Of a DNA stretch of 64,000 nucleotides, positions 35,494-45,047 are shown in pieces; positions within the stretch are counted from its first letter, which is position 1; each line of letters opens with the position of its first letter. A program made the translations under genes and the position numbers. Under the pieces are notes generated by a model, which saw only the letters and a list, made by a program, of their open reading frames with translations, was not told the DNA's origin and ran no database searches. Source of the DNA: JAQBDA01 sp963709875 (GTDB taxonomy: Bacteria > Chloroflexota > Anaerolineae > Anaerolineales > UBA4823); the NCBI GenBank assembly GCA_963709875.1, contig CAVPYB010000012.1:124001-188000 (forward strand), read 5' to 3'.

Positions 35494-36978
35494 TCACTGC
35501 GTGCTGAGCCAGGCTAAATAGCGCGCTGATGTCCATTCGTTGAGCAGCTTGTGCGTACCTGGATCTGCCACCGCAATATGATGCTTCCCCTGGCTTCCGA
35601 TCCAGTCGCTGGCCAGCAGCAGCGCCTCACCGTCCATGCGGTAGCCCGGTCTGAGCCACATCCCCTCCAGCCTGGTGATCGTCTCCCGGACCAGCGCGGT
35701 GTCCACGAATACCGTCCATGGGATGTCGTCCTCCCACCCGAACAGGTACAGCGTGCTGCCGTCCGCCGAGATGGAGAGCTGATCGGCAGAAGAATCCGTT
35801 TCACCGACCTGCACCCCGTCGGCTGTACGCACGACTTGCAGACCCAACGCTTTCGAGCGCGCCTGCCAGTCCCCGTTATCGTCCTGATACATCTCGCTCT
35901 CCTTCCCGATGATGTACAGCAGCTCCCCATCCGGCGAGATCGCAACCCGCCGGTCGGTGCCATCGGCGACCTTGGCATGTGCGACGCCCGCGCCAAACGA
36001 GAGCAGCCGTTCGAACCAGGTCAGCCTGGGCCGGATCTCGACCGTCTCGACCGTTCGGGCAGCGAAATCCACCCTGGTCAGACGCTCCTGGTCGGGGTGT
36101 ACCGCGTACAGCGCGTCGCGGTCCGGAGCGAAGGCCATCCCGGGGAAATAATAGACTGCCGCTCCCGGTTGGTGCAGGTCCACTTTCTTGCTGCTCTGCT
36201 CGTCTTTGGGATAGATGCCGTCGCGCAGACCATCCACACTTGCCCGCCACTGCTGGCTGAGATCACCTGCGTCCAGGAGCAAGACTGATGGGGGTCCGGC
36301 GCTCCGCTCCTCAGCCGAGAACCGGTTCTCGATCGCCGGGCCGTATAGCATCAGACCCTGCCCGTCCCGGGTGTAATTGAAGCGTGTCGCCAGGAAATCC
36401 AGCGTGGTCTCCGCGGTGACCGCTTCCAGATCGCGGTCGAAGTTCATCACGATGCTCTTGACATCCCCGAACAGGATCGCCAGCTTACGCCCATCCGGGC
36501 TGAACGCCAGCCCGCGCACGTAGCTGTCCAGCTTCAAATTGAAAACCTCCTCCTGCCAGGACCCCAGGTCCAGCAGCACCAGGCTGTGCGGGTGGTCATA
36601 CTTGCTGGAAAGGAAGGTCACCAGGGCCAGCGTGCGCCCATCCGGCGAAAAGGCATGCGCATAGTGCAGACCCAGCGGGAGCGGTTCATATCCGGGCACT
36701 GCCTCCCCACTGGACGGGTCGAGCGGGTAGAGGACGGTCTCGATCTCGCCGCCGCCATCTGCCGCCAGCACGCTCGAGCTGTACACCCCAAGCCCGGCCA
36801 GGTCCGCAGTCGGGCTGGGAGAGTGCTTCGTGTCGGTTGAGTTCGGTAGTGAAGCTTCTCCGGTTATCGAAGCCTGGACCGGCTCCACCTGCCGTGCTGC
36901 ACCCTCCGCCCTGGCAGATGCGCAGGCACTCAGGAAGATGCAGGCTAAGAGATATACCAGCAATAAGCTGCGTGACAT
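35494..36978 (-). CDS. Lipoprotein with WD40-like beta-propeller
   Basis: 494 aa from ATG 36978 (GGAGG six bases upstream). Signal peptide MSRSLLLVYLLACIFLSACAS with lipobox LSAC. The mature region has repeated (A/V)FSPDGR(T/K)LA strands (HAFSPDGRTLAL, LAFSPDGRKLAI, AISPDGELLYI, SISADGSTLYL) typical of PD40/WD40-like propellers. Third gene of the sigma/anti-sigma block (80 nt after the anti-sigma gene). By position it may be an exported sensor or target of the ECF sigma factor; this is inference. Confidence 0.78.
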   Translation of the reverse strand: MSRSLLLVYLLACIFLSACASARAEGAARQVEPVQASITGEASLPNSTDTKHSPSPTADLAGLGVYSSSVLAADGGGEIETVLYPLDPSSGEAVPGYEPLPLGLHYAHAFSPDGRTLALVTFLSSKYDHPHSLVLLDLGSWQEEVFNLKLDSYVRGLAFSPDGRKLAILFGDVKSIVMNFDRDLEAVTAETTLDFLATRFNYTRDGQGLMLYGPAIENRFSAEERSAGPPSVLLLDAGDLSQQWRASVDGLRDGIYPKDEQSSKKVDLHQPGAAVYYFPGMAFAPDRDALYAVHPDQERLTRVDFAARTVETVEIRPRLTWFERLLSFGAGVAHAKVADGTDRRVAISPDGELLYIIGKESEMYQDDNGDWQARSKALGLQVVRTADGVQVGETDSSADQLSISADGSTLYLFGWEDDIPWTVFVDTALVRETITRLEGMWLRPGYRMDGEALLLASDWIGSQGKHHIAVADPGTHKLLNEWTSARYLAWLSTQ

Positions 36979-37057
36979 ACGCCACCTCCGTGTTTGTATA
37001 TCCCTATTACACCGCCCTGCTAAGGTTGGTTCCCGGAAAGGCTGAGAATTCGACCCC

Positions 37058-37846
37058 CTACTCCAACGACTCCGCAATGCGCACGGCTTCCTCCAGCGGC
37101 AGGTCGGTCTCCAGGCGGTAAGTGAGTTCCCCCTCGCTCCAGATCAGCGTGTGCCCTTCCACCAGCCGGGTCTCCCGGTAGCCTCCGCCGGCGATCTCCA
37201 GCAGGTAAGGTCCATCCGTCCAGACGGCGTACTCTCCATTCACCTGGACTTCCTCCACCTCCGGCTGCATCTTCTTGACCAGCACCGAACCGTGTCCGAT
37301 CTGGTACAGGCTGAGGCGCGCCCGCTCGGGCTGCCTCGGGTCGAGCCAGATCAGGATGGCCGTCGGGCCGTCTTCCTGGAAATAAACCTTATCTGGTGGT
37401 CCCAGGTCAGTTGGGTAGGCCGGCAGGCGCAGCGGGAACCCGGCTTTCTGCTCCGCCTCCAGCAGCCCGCTCTCACCTGCCGGGTTGAGGGACAGGGGAC
37501 GGAAGACCGGCGTCTGCACAGCGTCCTGGACTGGATTGAGCGTTGCCGTCGCGGGCGCCTGGGCGTGGGTCGGGAGCGGGGTCCCGTCCGGCGCGGCCGT
37601 GAAGATGCGCACCACCCCGACCTGGATGAAGCGCACGATCTCCGCCCGCACGCTCGGGACTGCGAAGAGCGCCGCGGCCAGCAGCAAGATTGCCAACGCG
37701 GCTCCCACAGCCAGGCGCAGCGGGGACCTCGACCGGATGGTCATCTTCCGGGTGGGACGCACCAGGGGAGCGAAATCCGGTGTGCGCGGGTAGGGCATCT
37801 CCTGGGCCAGCTTTCGCAGACGGGTTTCCAGCGCGGCTTGATCCAT
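37058..37846 (-). CDS. Membrane protein with DUF4367-like domain, probable anti-sigma partner
   Basis: 262 aa. Cytoplasmic N-terminus of about 43 residues (LETRLRKLAQEMPYPRTPDFAP), one membrane helix (LRLAVGAALAILLLAAALFAV, about 43-63), then an exported domain with FPLRLPAYPTDLGPPDKVYFQEDGPTAILIW and VEGHTLIWSEGELTYRLETDLPLEEAVRIAESL, matching DUF4367. It starts 2 nt after the ECF sigma stop. Gene order, a single membrane span and a short cytoplasmic head suggest a sigma-binding membrane regulator, but no zinc-binding HxxxCxxC motif is present. Confidence 0.8.
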   Translation of the reverse strand: MDQAALETRLRKLAQEMPYPRTPDFAPLVRPTRKMTIRSRSPLRLAVGAALAILLLAAALFAVPSVRAEIVRFIQVGVVRIFTAAPDGTPLPTHAQAPATATLNPVQDAVQTPVFRPLSLNPAGESGLLEAEQKAGFPLRLPAYPTDLGPPDKVYFQEDGPTAILIWLDPRQPERARLSLYQIGHGSVLVKKMQPEVEEVQVNGEYAVWTDGPYLLEIAGGGYRETRLVEGHTLIWSEGELTYRLETDLPLEEAVRIAESLE

Positions 37847-37848
37847 AG

Positions 37849-38397
37849 TTAATCCCTCAAAAAAGCGTACTCGGTTTCAACGACTATACGCAGCTCTTTC
37901 AGCGCCCGGTGCAGCCGGGATTTGACCGTCCCCTGCGCCACGCCGAGCACCCCGGCCATCTCTGCCTCGCTCATATCCAGGAAGTAGCGCAGGTAGATCA
38001 CCTCTCGAGCGTGCTGCTTCAGCTTCTGCAATGCCTGCCATAGGGCTGCCGACTCTTCGTCCTTGAATGGCCTGTCGTACGTCCGGTAGGCATCCGGGTT
38101 CTCCTGTGAAAAGCGGGTCAGCGCTGCCAGGTAGCGCCCGATCGAGCGCCGGCGGTTGCGCGCCAGGTTCGAGACGATGCGCAGCAGCCAGGGGCGCAGC
38201 AGGCGCTGCGCGTCGAAGCGATCCAGCGCCTTGTAGGCACGGATAAAAGCCTCCTGGGTGACATCCTGCGCCTCATCCGGGTCGCCCAGCAGCAGGTAAG
38301 CCAGCCGGAACGCAGGCTCCTGGTGCTGGCGTACCAGCGCCTCCCAGGCCGCATCATCCCCCTGGCGGGCCAGCTGGAGCAGCTCTTTGTCAGTCAC
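37849..38397 (-). CDS. ECF-type RNA polymerase sigma factor
   Basis: 182 aa. Region 2: AWEALVRQHQEPAFRLAYLLLGDPDEAQDVTQEAFIRAYKALDRFD...LRPWLLRIVSNLARNRRR. Region 4: WQALQKLKQHAREVIYLRYFLDMSEAEMAGVLGVAQGTVKSRLHRALKELR. No region 1.1 or 3. It is the first gene of a block with a membrane regulator and a lipoprotein, a standard envelope-signal layout. AAGGAG lies too far from the ATG for a clear ribosome site. Confidence 0.95.
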   Translation of the reverse strand: MTDKELLQLARQGDDAAWEALVRQHQEPAFRLAYLLLGDPDEAQDVTQEAFIRAYKALDRFDAQRLLRPWLLRIVSNLARNRRRSIGRYLAALTRFSQENPDAYRTYDRPFKDEESAALWQALQKLKQHAREVIYLRYFLDMSEAEMAGVLGVAQGTVKSRLHRALKELRIVVETEYAFLRD

Positions 38398-38578
38398 GCA
38401 TCAATCCGGACAGCGTTTTCACTTACAAATCAGGACTCCTTCGAATTAAGTATATTCGATTGAACCTTTCTACACATAAATACACCGCCAGGGCATTGCA
38501 GGTTCCAAGGATCGGCAATCACCCTGTAAGATATTCGTAAGATGTGTCTGCTAGAATGCGATCAGGTGAATGGCTGCC

Positions 38579-40156
38579 ATGTCGAATATATCAACCCCCA
38601 TCCGGAGATCTGCTCGAGTAACCAAGCGCACACGTCCTTGGATCGCTGCCCTCATCCTGTTCTTGCTGCTCGCTGCCTGTCGGGACGCCTCGCAGACAGG
38701 AACTATCCCCACCACACCCAGCCCCACCTCAGCGCCAACCCCTGTGCTCACTCCCAGCGCACCTGCAGCCATGCCCACCTCTCAAGCCGGAACCGCTGCT
38801 TCCATCCCGGACGAGACCGCCACACAGCTGATGTACCTGCTGAGCGACACGAGCGCCGGCGAGACAGATTACGCCCTGGAGCGTATAACTGAGGCTGGGG
38901 ATGCGCGCTTCATCGCCGTGCTGATCGAGCTGCTGCGCGCCGTACAGATCGGGCTGCTGCGCGGCCTCGACTACCGCACCCTGGTCGGCACCCTGGAGGC
39001 GCTCAGCGGACTGCCGTTGGGCGACGACTGGCCTGCCTGGGTCGAATGGTATGGGGGCACCGATCTGCTCCCACCGCCCGGCTTCACCGGCTGGAAAGGC
39101 GACCTGCTTTCAGGGATCGACCCGGGCTTCGGCGAGTTCCTGCAAGAGGGATACCCATCTCGCATCCGGGTGGAAGAGATCATGTGGGGTGGCGTGCGCG
39201 TGGACGGCATCCCCGCCCTCGACCACCCGGCTATGCTCCCCGCCAGCCAGGCGGGCTATCTAGAGCCCGGCGAGCCGGTATTCGGCATCGCATCGAACGG
39301 CGAGGCGCGCGCCTACCCGCTGCGCATCCTGGACTGGCACGAGATGGCCAACGATGTGGTCGGCGGTGTGCCGCTCTCGCTGGCTTACTGCACCTTATGT
39401 GGAGCCGGGATCGTCTTCGATGGTCGCGCCTCCGATGGGCACACCTACGACTTCGGCTCGTCCGGCTTCCTGTACCGCAGCAATAAATTGATGTACGACC
39501 GCCAGACGCACAGCCTGTGGAACCAGATCAGCGGCGAGCCGGTGCTCGGCGAGCTGGCGGATAAGGATGTGAAGCTGTCCATCCTGCCGGTGGTGCTCAC
39601 TTCCTGGTCCGAGTGGCTCGAGCAGCACCCGGAGACCCTGGTGCTTGACCTGGAGACCGGCTACGACCGCCCCTACGAATTGGGGGCAGCCTATGGCGAT
39701 TACTTCGCCTACGAGGACACCATGTTCCCCGTCTGGCAGCGCAGCCAGGAGCTGCCCGCCAAGGCACGCGTGTATGCCCTGCACCTGGACGGCGTGCCGA
39801 AAGCCTACTCCCTGGAGGTGCTGGTCGCCGGGCAGGTAGTCAATGATACCGTGGGGGAAACGCCGGTGGTGCTGGTTGCCCAGCGCGGCACGGTTCAGGT
39901 GGATGGACAGAACCGGCGCGCCGGTCCGGTCACCTACGACAGCGGCGGCGAGGTGCGCGCCTACCTGCGCGGGGCGCACAGCTTCTCCCCTGCCCCGGAT
40001 CGGGACACCCTGCTGGACGAGCAGGGGAATACCTGGCAGGTGACCGAGGACGCCCTGCTCGGTCCGGACAGCCAGACCGCCCCGCGCCTGGGCGGTCACC
40101 TGGCGTACTGGTTCGGCTGGTATGCCTTCTTCCCCAAGACGCAGCTCTATAAATAA
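38579..40156 (+). CDS. DUF3179 domain lipoprotein
   Basis: About 525 aa (ATG 38579 chosen over 38570 because AGGTGA is then better spaced). Signal peptide with basic start and lipobox LLLAAC. A Thr/Pro/Ser-rich linker (about 40-75) follows, then the DUF3179 domain: IPALDHPAMLPASQAGYLEPGEPVFGI, AYPLRILDWHEMANDVVGGVPLSLAYCTLCGAGIVFDGR, FGSSGFLYRSNKLMYDRQTHSLWNQISGEPV and HLAYWFGWYAFFP. The CTLCGAG cysteine pair is typical. DUF3179 proteins are exported and of unknown activity. Confidence 0.9.
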   Translation: MSNISTPIRRSARVTKRTRPWIAALILFLLLAACRDASQTGTIPTTPSPTSAPTPVLTPSAPAAMPTSQAGTAASIPDETATQLMYLLSDTSAGETDYALERITEAGDARFIAVLIELLRAVQIGLLRGLDYRTLVGTLEALSGLPLGDDWPAWVEWYGGTDLLPPPGFTGWKGDLLSGIDPGFGEFLQEGYPSRIRVEEIMWGGVRVDGIPALDHPAMLPASQAGYLEPGEPVFGIASNGEARAYPLRILDWHEMANDVVGGVPLSLAYCTLCGAGIVFDGRASDGHTYDFGSSGFLYRSNKLMYDRQTHSLWNQISGEPVLGELADKDVKLSILPVVLTSWSEWLEQHPETLVLDLETGYDRPYELGAAYGDYFAYEDTMFPVWQRSQELPAKARVYALHLDGVPKAYSLEVLVAGQVVNDTVGETPVVLVAQRGTVQVDGQNRRAGPVTYDSGGEVRAYLRGAHSFSPAPDRDTLLDEQGNTWQVTEDALLGPDSQTAPRLGGHLAYWFGWYAFFPKTQLYK

Positions 40157-40237
40157 CCCCGCAAGTATTGCTAACCTTATATTTTTGTAAACCAGTTCAG
40201 CAGGTCATTTCATAACCGGCTCAACTATAATTCAAGC

Positions 40238-41485
40238 ATGGACCGCCTCTCTCAACGCACACCTGCCCGGCTGTTGCCGGTTCTCCTGTTCTTTGCCCTT
40301 GTCTTCCTTCCGGGAGTAAGAGATACACAGTCAGTTGCCGCCTCCGCGCAGGTATCCGCGGCAGAGGCTCCGCCGGCTGCCCTCCCGCTGCTGGCAAAAT
40401 CCTCGCTCACCTACCTGGGCGCCTTCAGCGTCCCCAACCAGGATGGCGAAGGCAACCCGCTCGGCTACAGCGGTCACGCCCTGGGCTACAACCCCGCTAA
40501 CCATTCGCTCTTCTTCGGGGGGCACGATTGGTACCAGCAGCTGTGCGAGGTCGGCATTCCTGCGACCATCAGCCTCTCCAGCACCGCCGCAATCCTGCAA
40601 GACTGCAGCGATGTGACCGAAGGGCGGCTGGGGCAGATCGACGATGGCAGTGTCAAGCTGGGCGGCACCCTGGCCGCCAACGGCAGGCTGATCGTATCTG
40701 CCTACGGGTACTACGATGCGGATGGCAGTCAAGTGCTTTCCCATTTTGCTTCCACTACCGATCTCGGCCAAAGCGGCGACGTCCAGGGACCTTACCAGGT
40801 TGGCGATTGGGCCGGCATCGTCTCCGGCTATATGACCCCCATCCCCGCAGAATGGCAAACATCCTTTGGTGGACCTGCGCTGACCGGCAGCTGCTGCCTG
40901 TCCATCATCAGCCGCACTTCCTACGGTCCGGCGGTCTCGGTTTTCGACCCGTATGACGTTGGCATGCTCAACCCTGTCCCTGCCGCACCGCTGGTTCACT
41001 ACCCGTCGAGCCACCCACTGGCAGAATGGGATGCCACCAGCCTGTACTTCAACGGCAGCACGAATATCGTCGGGGTCGCTTTTCCCACGGGCTCGCGCTC
41101 GGTTCTTTTCTTCGGGCGTCAGGGCACCGGCGAGTTCTGCTACGGCACCGGTGCTGAGTGCGGCGACCCGGTGGACAGCTCGAAGGGCACCCACGCTTAC
41201 CCCTACGTCCACCAGGTGTGGGCATACGACGCCCTCGATCTGCTGGCGGTGAAAAACGGTCAGCTGCAGCCCTGGCAGGTGCAGCCCTATGAGCTGTGGC
41301 AGCTGGACGAGATGGATGATACGGGCGGGGCGACCGTCTCCGGCGCCACTTATGACCCGGTAAGCGGTCGTCTATACATCACCGAGCGGTACGGCGAGAG
41401 CCCGGCAGTGCACGTCTACCAGATCGTTGTCGCGGATATTCCCTCTGCGAATAACCCGGTCTATCTACCGCTGATTAGCTGGTAG
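40238..41485 (+). CDS. Secreted protein of unknown function with C-terminal VYLPLISW tail
   Basis: 415 aa with a signal peptide (RLLPVLLFFALVFLPGVRD, cleavage near AASA). The body looks like a beta-propeller: repeated short strands (SLTYLGAFSVP, HSLFFGGHDWYQQLCEVGIP, GRLIVSAYGYYD, SVLFFGRQGTGEFCYG, GRLYITERYGE). At least six cysteines suggest disulfides outside the cell. The last residues, NNPVYLPLISW, echo the end of the secreted protein at 2077-2778. Not assigned to a family. Confidence 0.7.
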   Translation: MDRLSQRTPARLLPVLLFFALVFLPGVRDTQSVAASAQVSAAEAPPAALPLLAKSSLTYLGAFSVPNQDGEGNPLGYSGHALGYNPANHSLFFGGHDWYQQLCEVGIPATISLSSTAAILQDCSDVTEGRLGQIDDGSVKLGGTLAANGRLIVSAYGYYDADGSQVLSHFASTTDLGQSGDVQGPYQVGDWAGIVSGYMTPIPAEWQTSFGGPALTGSCCLSIISRTSYGPAVSVFDPYDVGMLNPVPAAPLVHYPSSHPLAEWDATSLYFNGSTNIVGVAFPTGSRSVLFFGRQGTGEFCYGTGAECGDPVDSSKGTHAYPYVHQVWAYDALDLLAVKNGQLQPWQVQPYELWQLDEMDDTGGATVSGATYDPVSGRLYITERYGESPAVHVYQIVVADIPSANNPVYLPLISW

Positions 41486-41526
41486 GTTGGGTTGAGCGCC
41501 GCTCGGAGAGCGCCGCTAAACCCAAC
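41486..41526. terminator. GTTGGGTT...AACCCAAC hairpin after secreted-protein gene
   Basis: GTTGGGTT-GAGCG pairs with CGCC-GCT-AAACCCAAC with two mismatches, directly after the TAG at 41483-41485. This sequence type recurs widely in environmental bacterial genomes as a repeat, so it may be both terminator and repeat. Confidence 0.5.
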
Positions 41527-41607
41527 ATCACCCTCACCCACCCCGGCGAAACAAGTTTCGACCCTCCATCTCCCAATGCCGCTGTACTGCCGCTAGGCTA
41601 GCGGAGA

Positions 41608-41829
41608 GTGAAGGGGCGCGTATGCAATGTGCTTAGATTGAAAATCGGCGCGATAATGGAGGTACGGAAGCAGGTTATGCCTGGCAGACAATTCTTCAAC
41701 AAAACCCGGCAGCGCGCCAAGGAACTGCGCCAGCAGATGACACCCGCCGAGAATTTCTTGTGGGATGTGCTGCGCAGCTGGCAGGATCAACACCCCTGTC
41801 CCCGAACAAAACGCACTTTATATACATAA
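41608..41829 (+). pseudogene. Truncated DUF559 endonuclease-domain gene
   Basis: The frame encodes NKTRQRAKELRQQMTPAENFLWDVLRSWQ, the N-terminal signature of DUF559 (vsr-like endonuclease fold) proteins, which normally continue for another 80 or so residues to FDFYCPEAKL and IEIDG motifs. Here it ends at TAA 41827-41829 with unrelated codons, so the catalytic part is missing. DUF559 genes are often mobile and multi-copy. Confidence 0.6.
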
Positions 41830-41962
41830 CTGTAGTTTCGCCAAAGTTGGCGATAGGACCTTAAAAACCGCCACCAAAGACGGCAAATGAACGGGCTAGA
41901 AGAATGGCAAAGCAGGAAGGCTGGCTTTGGACCTTCCGAGTGTCATCTGCGAAAGACCGGTG

Positions 41963-42229
41963 TCAGACAACTGCCCAGGGCGATGCCGTAAAAACATCCT
42001 GCAAGCAGGTCTCAATTTGTTGCGGCTGAGCAAAGGGATGTAGGACCAAACGCAACAAGGATTGAAAGTGCTCTACATAACAACGATCTATTTTTCGTAA
42101 GTTAGCCCTGATGGCATTCCCACCCTTACTCCGGTTGGCGTTGAGAAATGCACGCCGGTTCCGGATAGCAATGTAGCTGGCAGTTCGCCGATACAAGACG
42201 GGACACATGTCCACCCCCCGGCGGGACAT
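41963..42229 (-). pseudogene. Unidentified ORF, possibly transposase remnant
   Basis: 88 codons: MSRRGVDMCPVLYRRTASYI...RSKGGNAIRANLRKIDRCYVEHFQSLLRLVLHPF. It is basic and codon-like but without a good ribosome site, in a scarred region between a truncated DUF559 gene and a palindromic repeat. It could be the end of a lost transposase; this is not recognised with confidence. Confidence 0.3.
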
Positions 42230-42282
42230 GCGTCCTTTGTAGTTTGCGCACAGACCTCAAACAATCAACCTTGTGTCCTCAT

Positions 42283-42358
42283 TTAACCGCCAAGAAATGA
42301 AGGACGCTAAGGATTCTGGATAAAAAAACCTTCGCGCCCTTTGCTCCTTTGCGGTGAA
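42283..42358. repeat. Imperfect palindromic repeat (ACCGC..AAG..GGACGC..AAGG type)
   Basis: Arms of about 33 bases: TTAACCGCCAAG... at left and, on the opposite strand, TTCACCGCAAAG... at right, sharing ACCGC, AAG, CGC and AAGG blocks around TGGATAAAA. Repeats of this composition (ACCGCAAAG...CGCGAAGG) are scattered in many environmental genomes; function unknown. Confidence 0.55.
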
Positions 42359-42445
42359 TCTCTTATCCCTGCCGGAGTATGTTATGAAGGGAGGTGTTCG
42401 TCGTCGGCAATATCACCGGTGATATCCCCCATAAGTGCGATCTGA

Positions 42446-44880
42446 TCAGTCCGGCACGCCCACCCGATCCTGGTTGCTCTCAACCTCGGCGGCTCCCCCG
42501 TTCTCCGTGATGGGCACCATGAACACTGCCGCTGCTGTGTTCTGCACGACGCGCTGCGCCACGCTGCCCATCAGCAGCAATGCCAGACCACCCCGCCCCG
42601 CGAGGTGAGCATGATCATATCCGCATCTTCCTGCTCGGCGACCTCGACGATGCTGCGCGCCGGCATCGAGCCGGTGACCAGTGTGCGCACGTTCAGCCCG
42701 TCCTCCCGCAGCGAGCGGGCGACCGCTTCCAGGAATTTCTGCATGTTTTCTACAGCTTTAGCGCGGATCGTTTCCACCACATCTGCCGCGGCGCGGTAGC
42801 TCTCTACCTCGGGGATCGCCGGGACGGACATCAGGACCAGCTCGCAGCCGAACGCCGCCCCAAAAGCGCGCGCGTAAGGCAGCACGCTCTCGGAGTTGAT
42901 CGAGCCATCCAGTGCCGCCACGATCCGCTCGATCTTGGGCAGAACATCCTCCCCCCCATCCAGAGCCTTAACCAGCAGCACCGGCTTGTCGATCTTTTCG
43001 ACCAGCTTGGCCGAGACGCCCCCCGTCAGCCAGTGCTGCACGCCGGATTTGCCGCGCGTGGTGGTGATCACCAGATCGATACCGTTACCCTCGATCAATG
43101 CCTGCGTCGCATCCGCAATGAACCCGGGTCGGACGGTGTAATCAGCCTCGAAACCCTGTGCGCGCAGGTCGCCTACAACTTCTCTCAAATATTCTTCGCG
43201 CTCAGCCACGGTGGATTCGTACTGCTCTTCCAGCGCGGGGGTGTTGTTCTTGACCGAAGAGAGCAGGGTAAGCTGCGCGCCGGATGCCCGGGAGATCGTT
43301 TTCGCCAGGGGCAGCGCCTGCGCAGCAAAACCAGAGCCGTCTAACAGCACGGCAATATGACCGACCGTTGTTCGCTGCTCGCGCCAGTGGCTCTGCTCCT
43401 TTGGAGCAGGCAGCCAGGTGACCTCCACCTGCCGGCTCGGTCCGCGTCCCGCTGCCGCTTCGACAGTGACCTGCCCAAATCCGAAGCCGGCCAGCTGCGC
43501 CGCATCGAGCTGTCCCAGGTAATCCATCTCCGGCGTAGGCTCGCCTAACCGGCTGCGGGAGAAGCTGAACCAGGCATACAGCAGGGGAATGAAGATAAAA
43601 TAGGTCCAGGCGCCCTCACTAAAGCGTTCGATGAAGATGATCACCGTGGCGCTGGTGGTCAGCAAGGCAGCGATCACCGTACCAACAATCAGCGCCGCAC
43701 TGGTCAGCCGGAAGCTCTCCCGAATATCTCGTACCAGGCGCTTGGTCACCGCCCAGCCGGTCATGCTCAAGAGGATGAATACCCCCGCGGCATAGATCGC
43801 CAGATATGTCTCCTCATGCGTGCCGAAAAGCAGGAAGGCGACACACACAATACCCACCTCAACCCACACCGGCTTGTCTGCAACATCGAACTTATTGCGT
43901 TCCCCCAGCACCGGCGGGATGTAATTGCGCAGCTTCAGGCCCAACGCCAGATTCTGCAGCCCCTGGGCGCTGGCAGCCGAGGCCGACATCAGCACCGCCA
44001 CGCCTACCAGAGTCCCCAGGATTGGCAGCGGGTCGGGCAGCAGCTGGTCCATCGTCTGGGTAAACACGGAGACATGCTCGTTGGTTGGATCGGAGAGTTG
44101 GGCGATCGCCGGTCCGACGATGAGCATCGTGATCGCGGTCGTCCCCATGATGATCAGCAGGCTGTTGAATGCCTTGCGGCTTTTTTCTCCCGGCTTCCCC
44201 TCATATGCAGCGACCAGGTTGGCAAACACCTCGATGCCGGTCATCACCGCCAGGATGCGCACGTAACCGCCGATTGTGTACTGCAGGGTCTCAGCTTGAA
44301 ATGCCTGCAGGTTGAAGGATGGCAGCTGGATGCCGAACTGCCAGATCGTGGCAAAGACCATCGCCCACAGCAGCAGCAGGACCCCGGCGGTCGCCGGGCC
44401 GAAGGCACGCGCAGCCATCTTCGGGCCGCGGTTGACCAGCCAGCCGGTGAGTATGCTCAGCGCAATCGCGACCAGGGTGCGGTATTGGACCCCCAGGATC
44501 TCCTGGTTTAACACCGGCAGGCGGTCGGCGATGAAGGTCACCATCGCTGCCATCGAGACCAGGAAAGTCAGCGTGTACTCGATGAAAGTGATCGCCGCAT
44601 TGGTCTTGACCGCCCAGCCGCCGAATTCCTCTTCGCTTAGTCCGGAACCGCCGGAGCCATCCGTCACCCACTTCATCACCAGCCGGTACATGGCGGATAC
44701 CACCGCAATGGTCAGCACCACCATCCAGACCGACGTCCCGAAGGTGATCTGCGCCACCCCGGCGACCACGATCAGCTTCAGGAAAGGCCCAAACACGTAC
44801 AGCGGGGAGGTCGCAGGATCGCCTCCGCCCGCTAATGCGCCTTCGAGTGAGTTGGATAATTTGTGGGAAACGTTTGCCAT
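42446..44880 (-). CDS. APC-superfamily amino-acid permease fused to two universal stress (UspA) domains, frameshifted
   Basis: About 810 aa from ATG 44880. The N-terminal 460 or so residues form 11-12 membrane helices of the APC type (GGGDPATSPLYVFGPFLKL, TNAAITFIEYTLTFLVSMAAMVTFI, GPATAGVLLLLWAMVFATI, TGIEVFANLVAAYEG). Two UspA domains follow: GHIAVLLDGSGFAAQALPLA...DLVITTTRGKSGVQHWLTGGVSAKLV and RIVAALDGSINSESVLPYA...DADMIMLTSRGG. A shift in a GGGG run near 42585 hides the normal end, GLALLLMGSVAQRVVQNTAAAVFMVP, which continues to TGA 42446-42448. The Usp pair binds nucleotide and probably gates transport under stress. Confidence 0.88.
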
Positions 44881-44935
44881 GATGTTTCTTGCTTTATAAG
44901 CCAATACCCCCATTTGAAAGGAGGTTTACGCATCA

Positions 44936-44963
44936 ATTATGCCATAAAGTGCCCGGTTGGCAA
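44936..44963 (-). promoter_or_regulatory. Promoter of the APC-UspA gene
   Basis: Minus strand: TTGCCA (44963-44958), 16 bp, CATAAT (44941-44936). About 50 nt before the ATG at 44880. Confidence 0.55.
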
Positions 44964-45047
44964 GTAATATCGCCTCGGTGCAGTACCGCCGGTTGAGTAT
45001 AATAGGCAAGCTCTGCCATATCCGGCAGCACAGGTTGAGACATTTCG

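Noticed and set aside
44919..44926. AAAGGAGG on the plus strand as a ribosome site for a short ORF
   Set aside because: No ATG, GTG or TTG at suitable spacing; it lies within the minus-strand leader of the APC-UspA gene.
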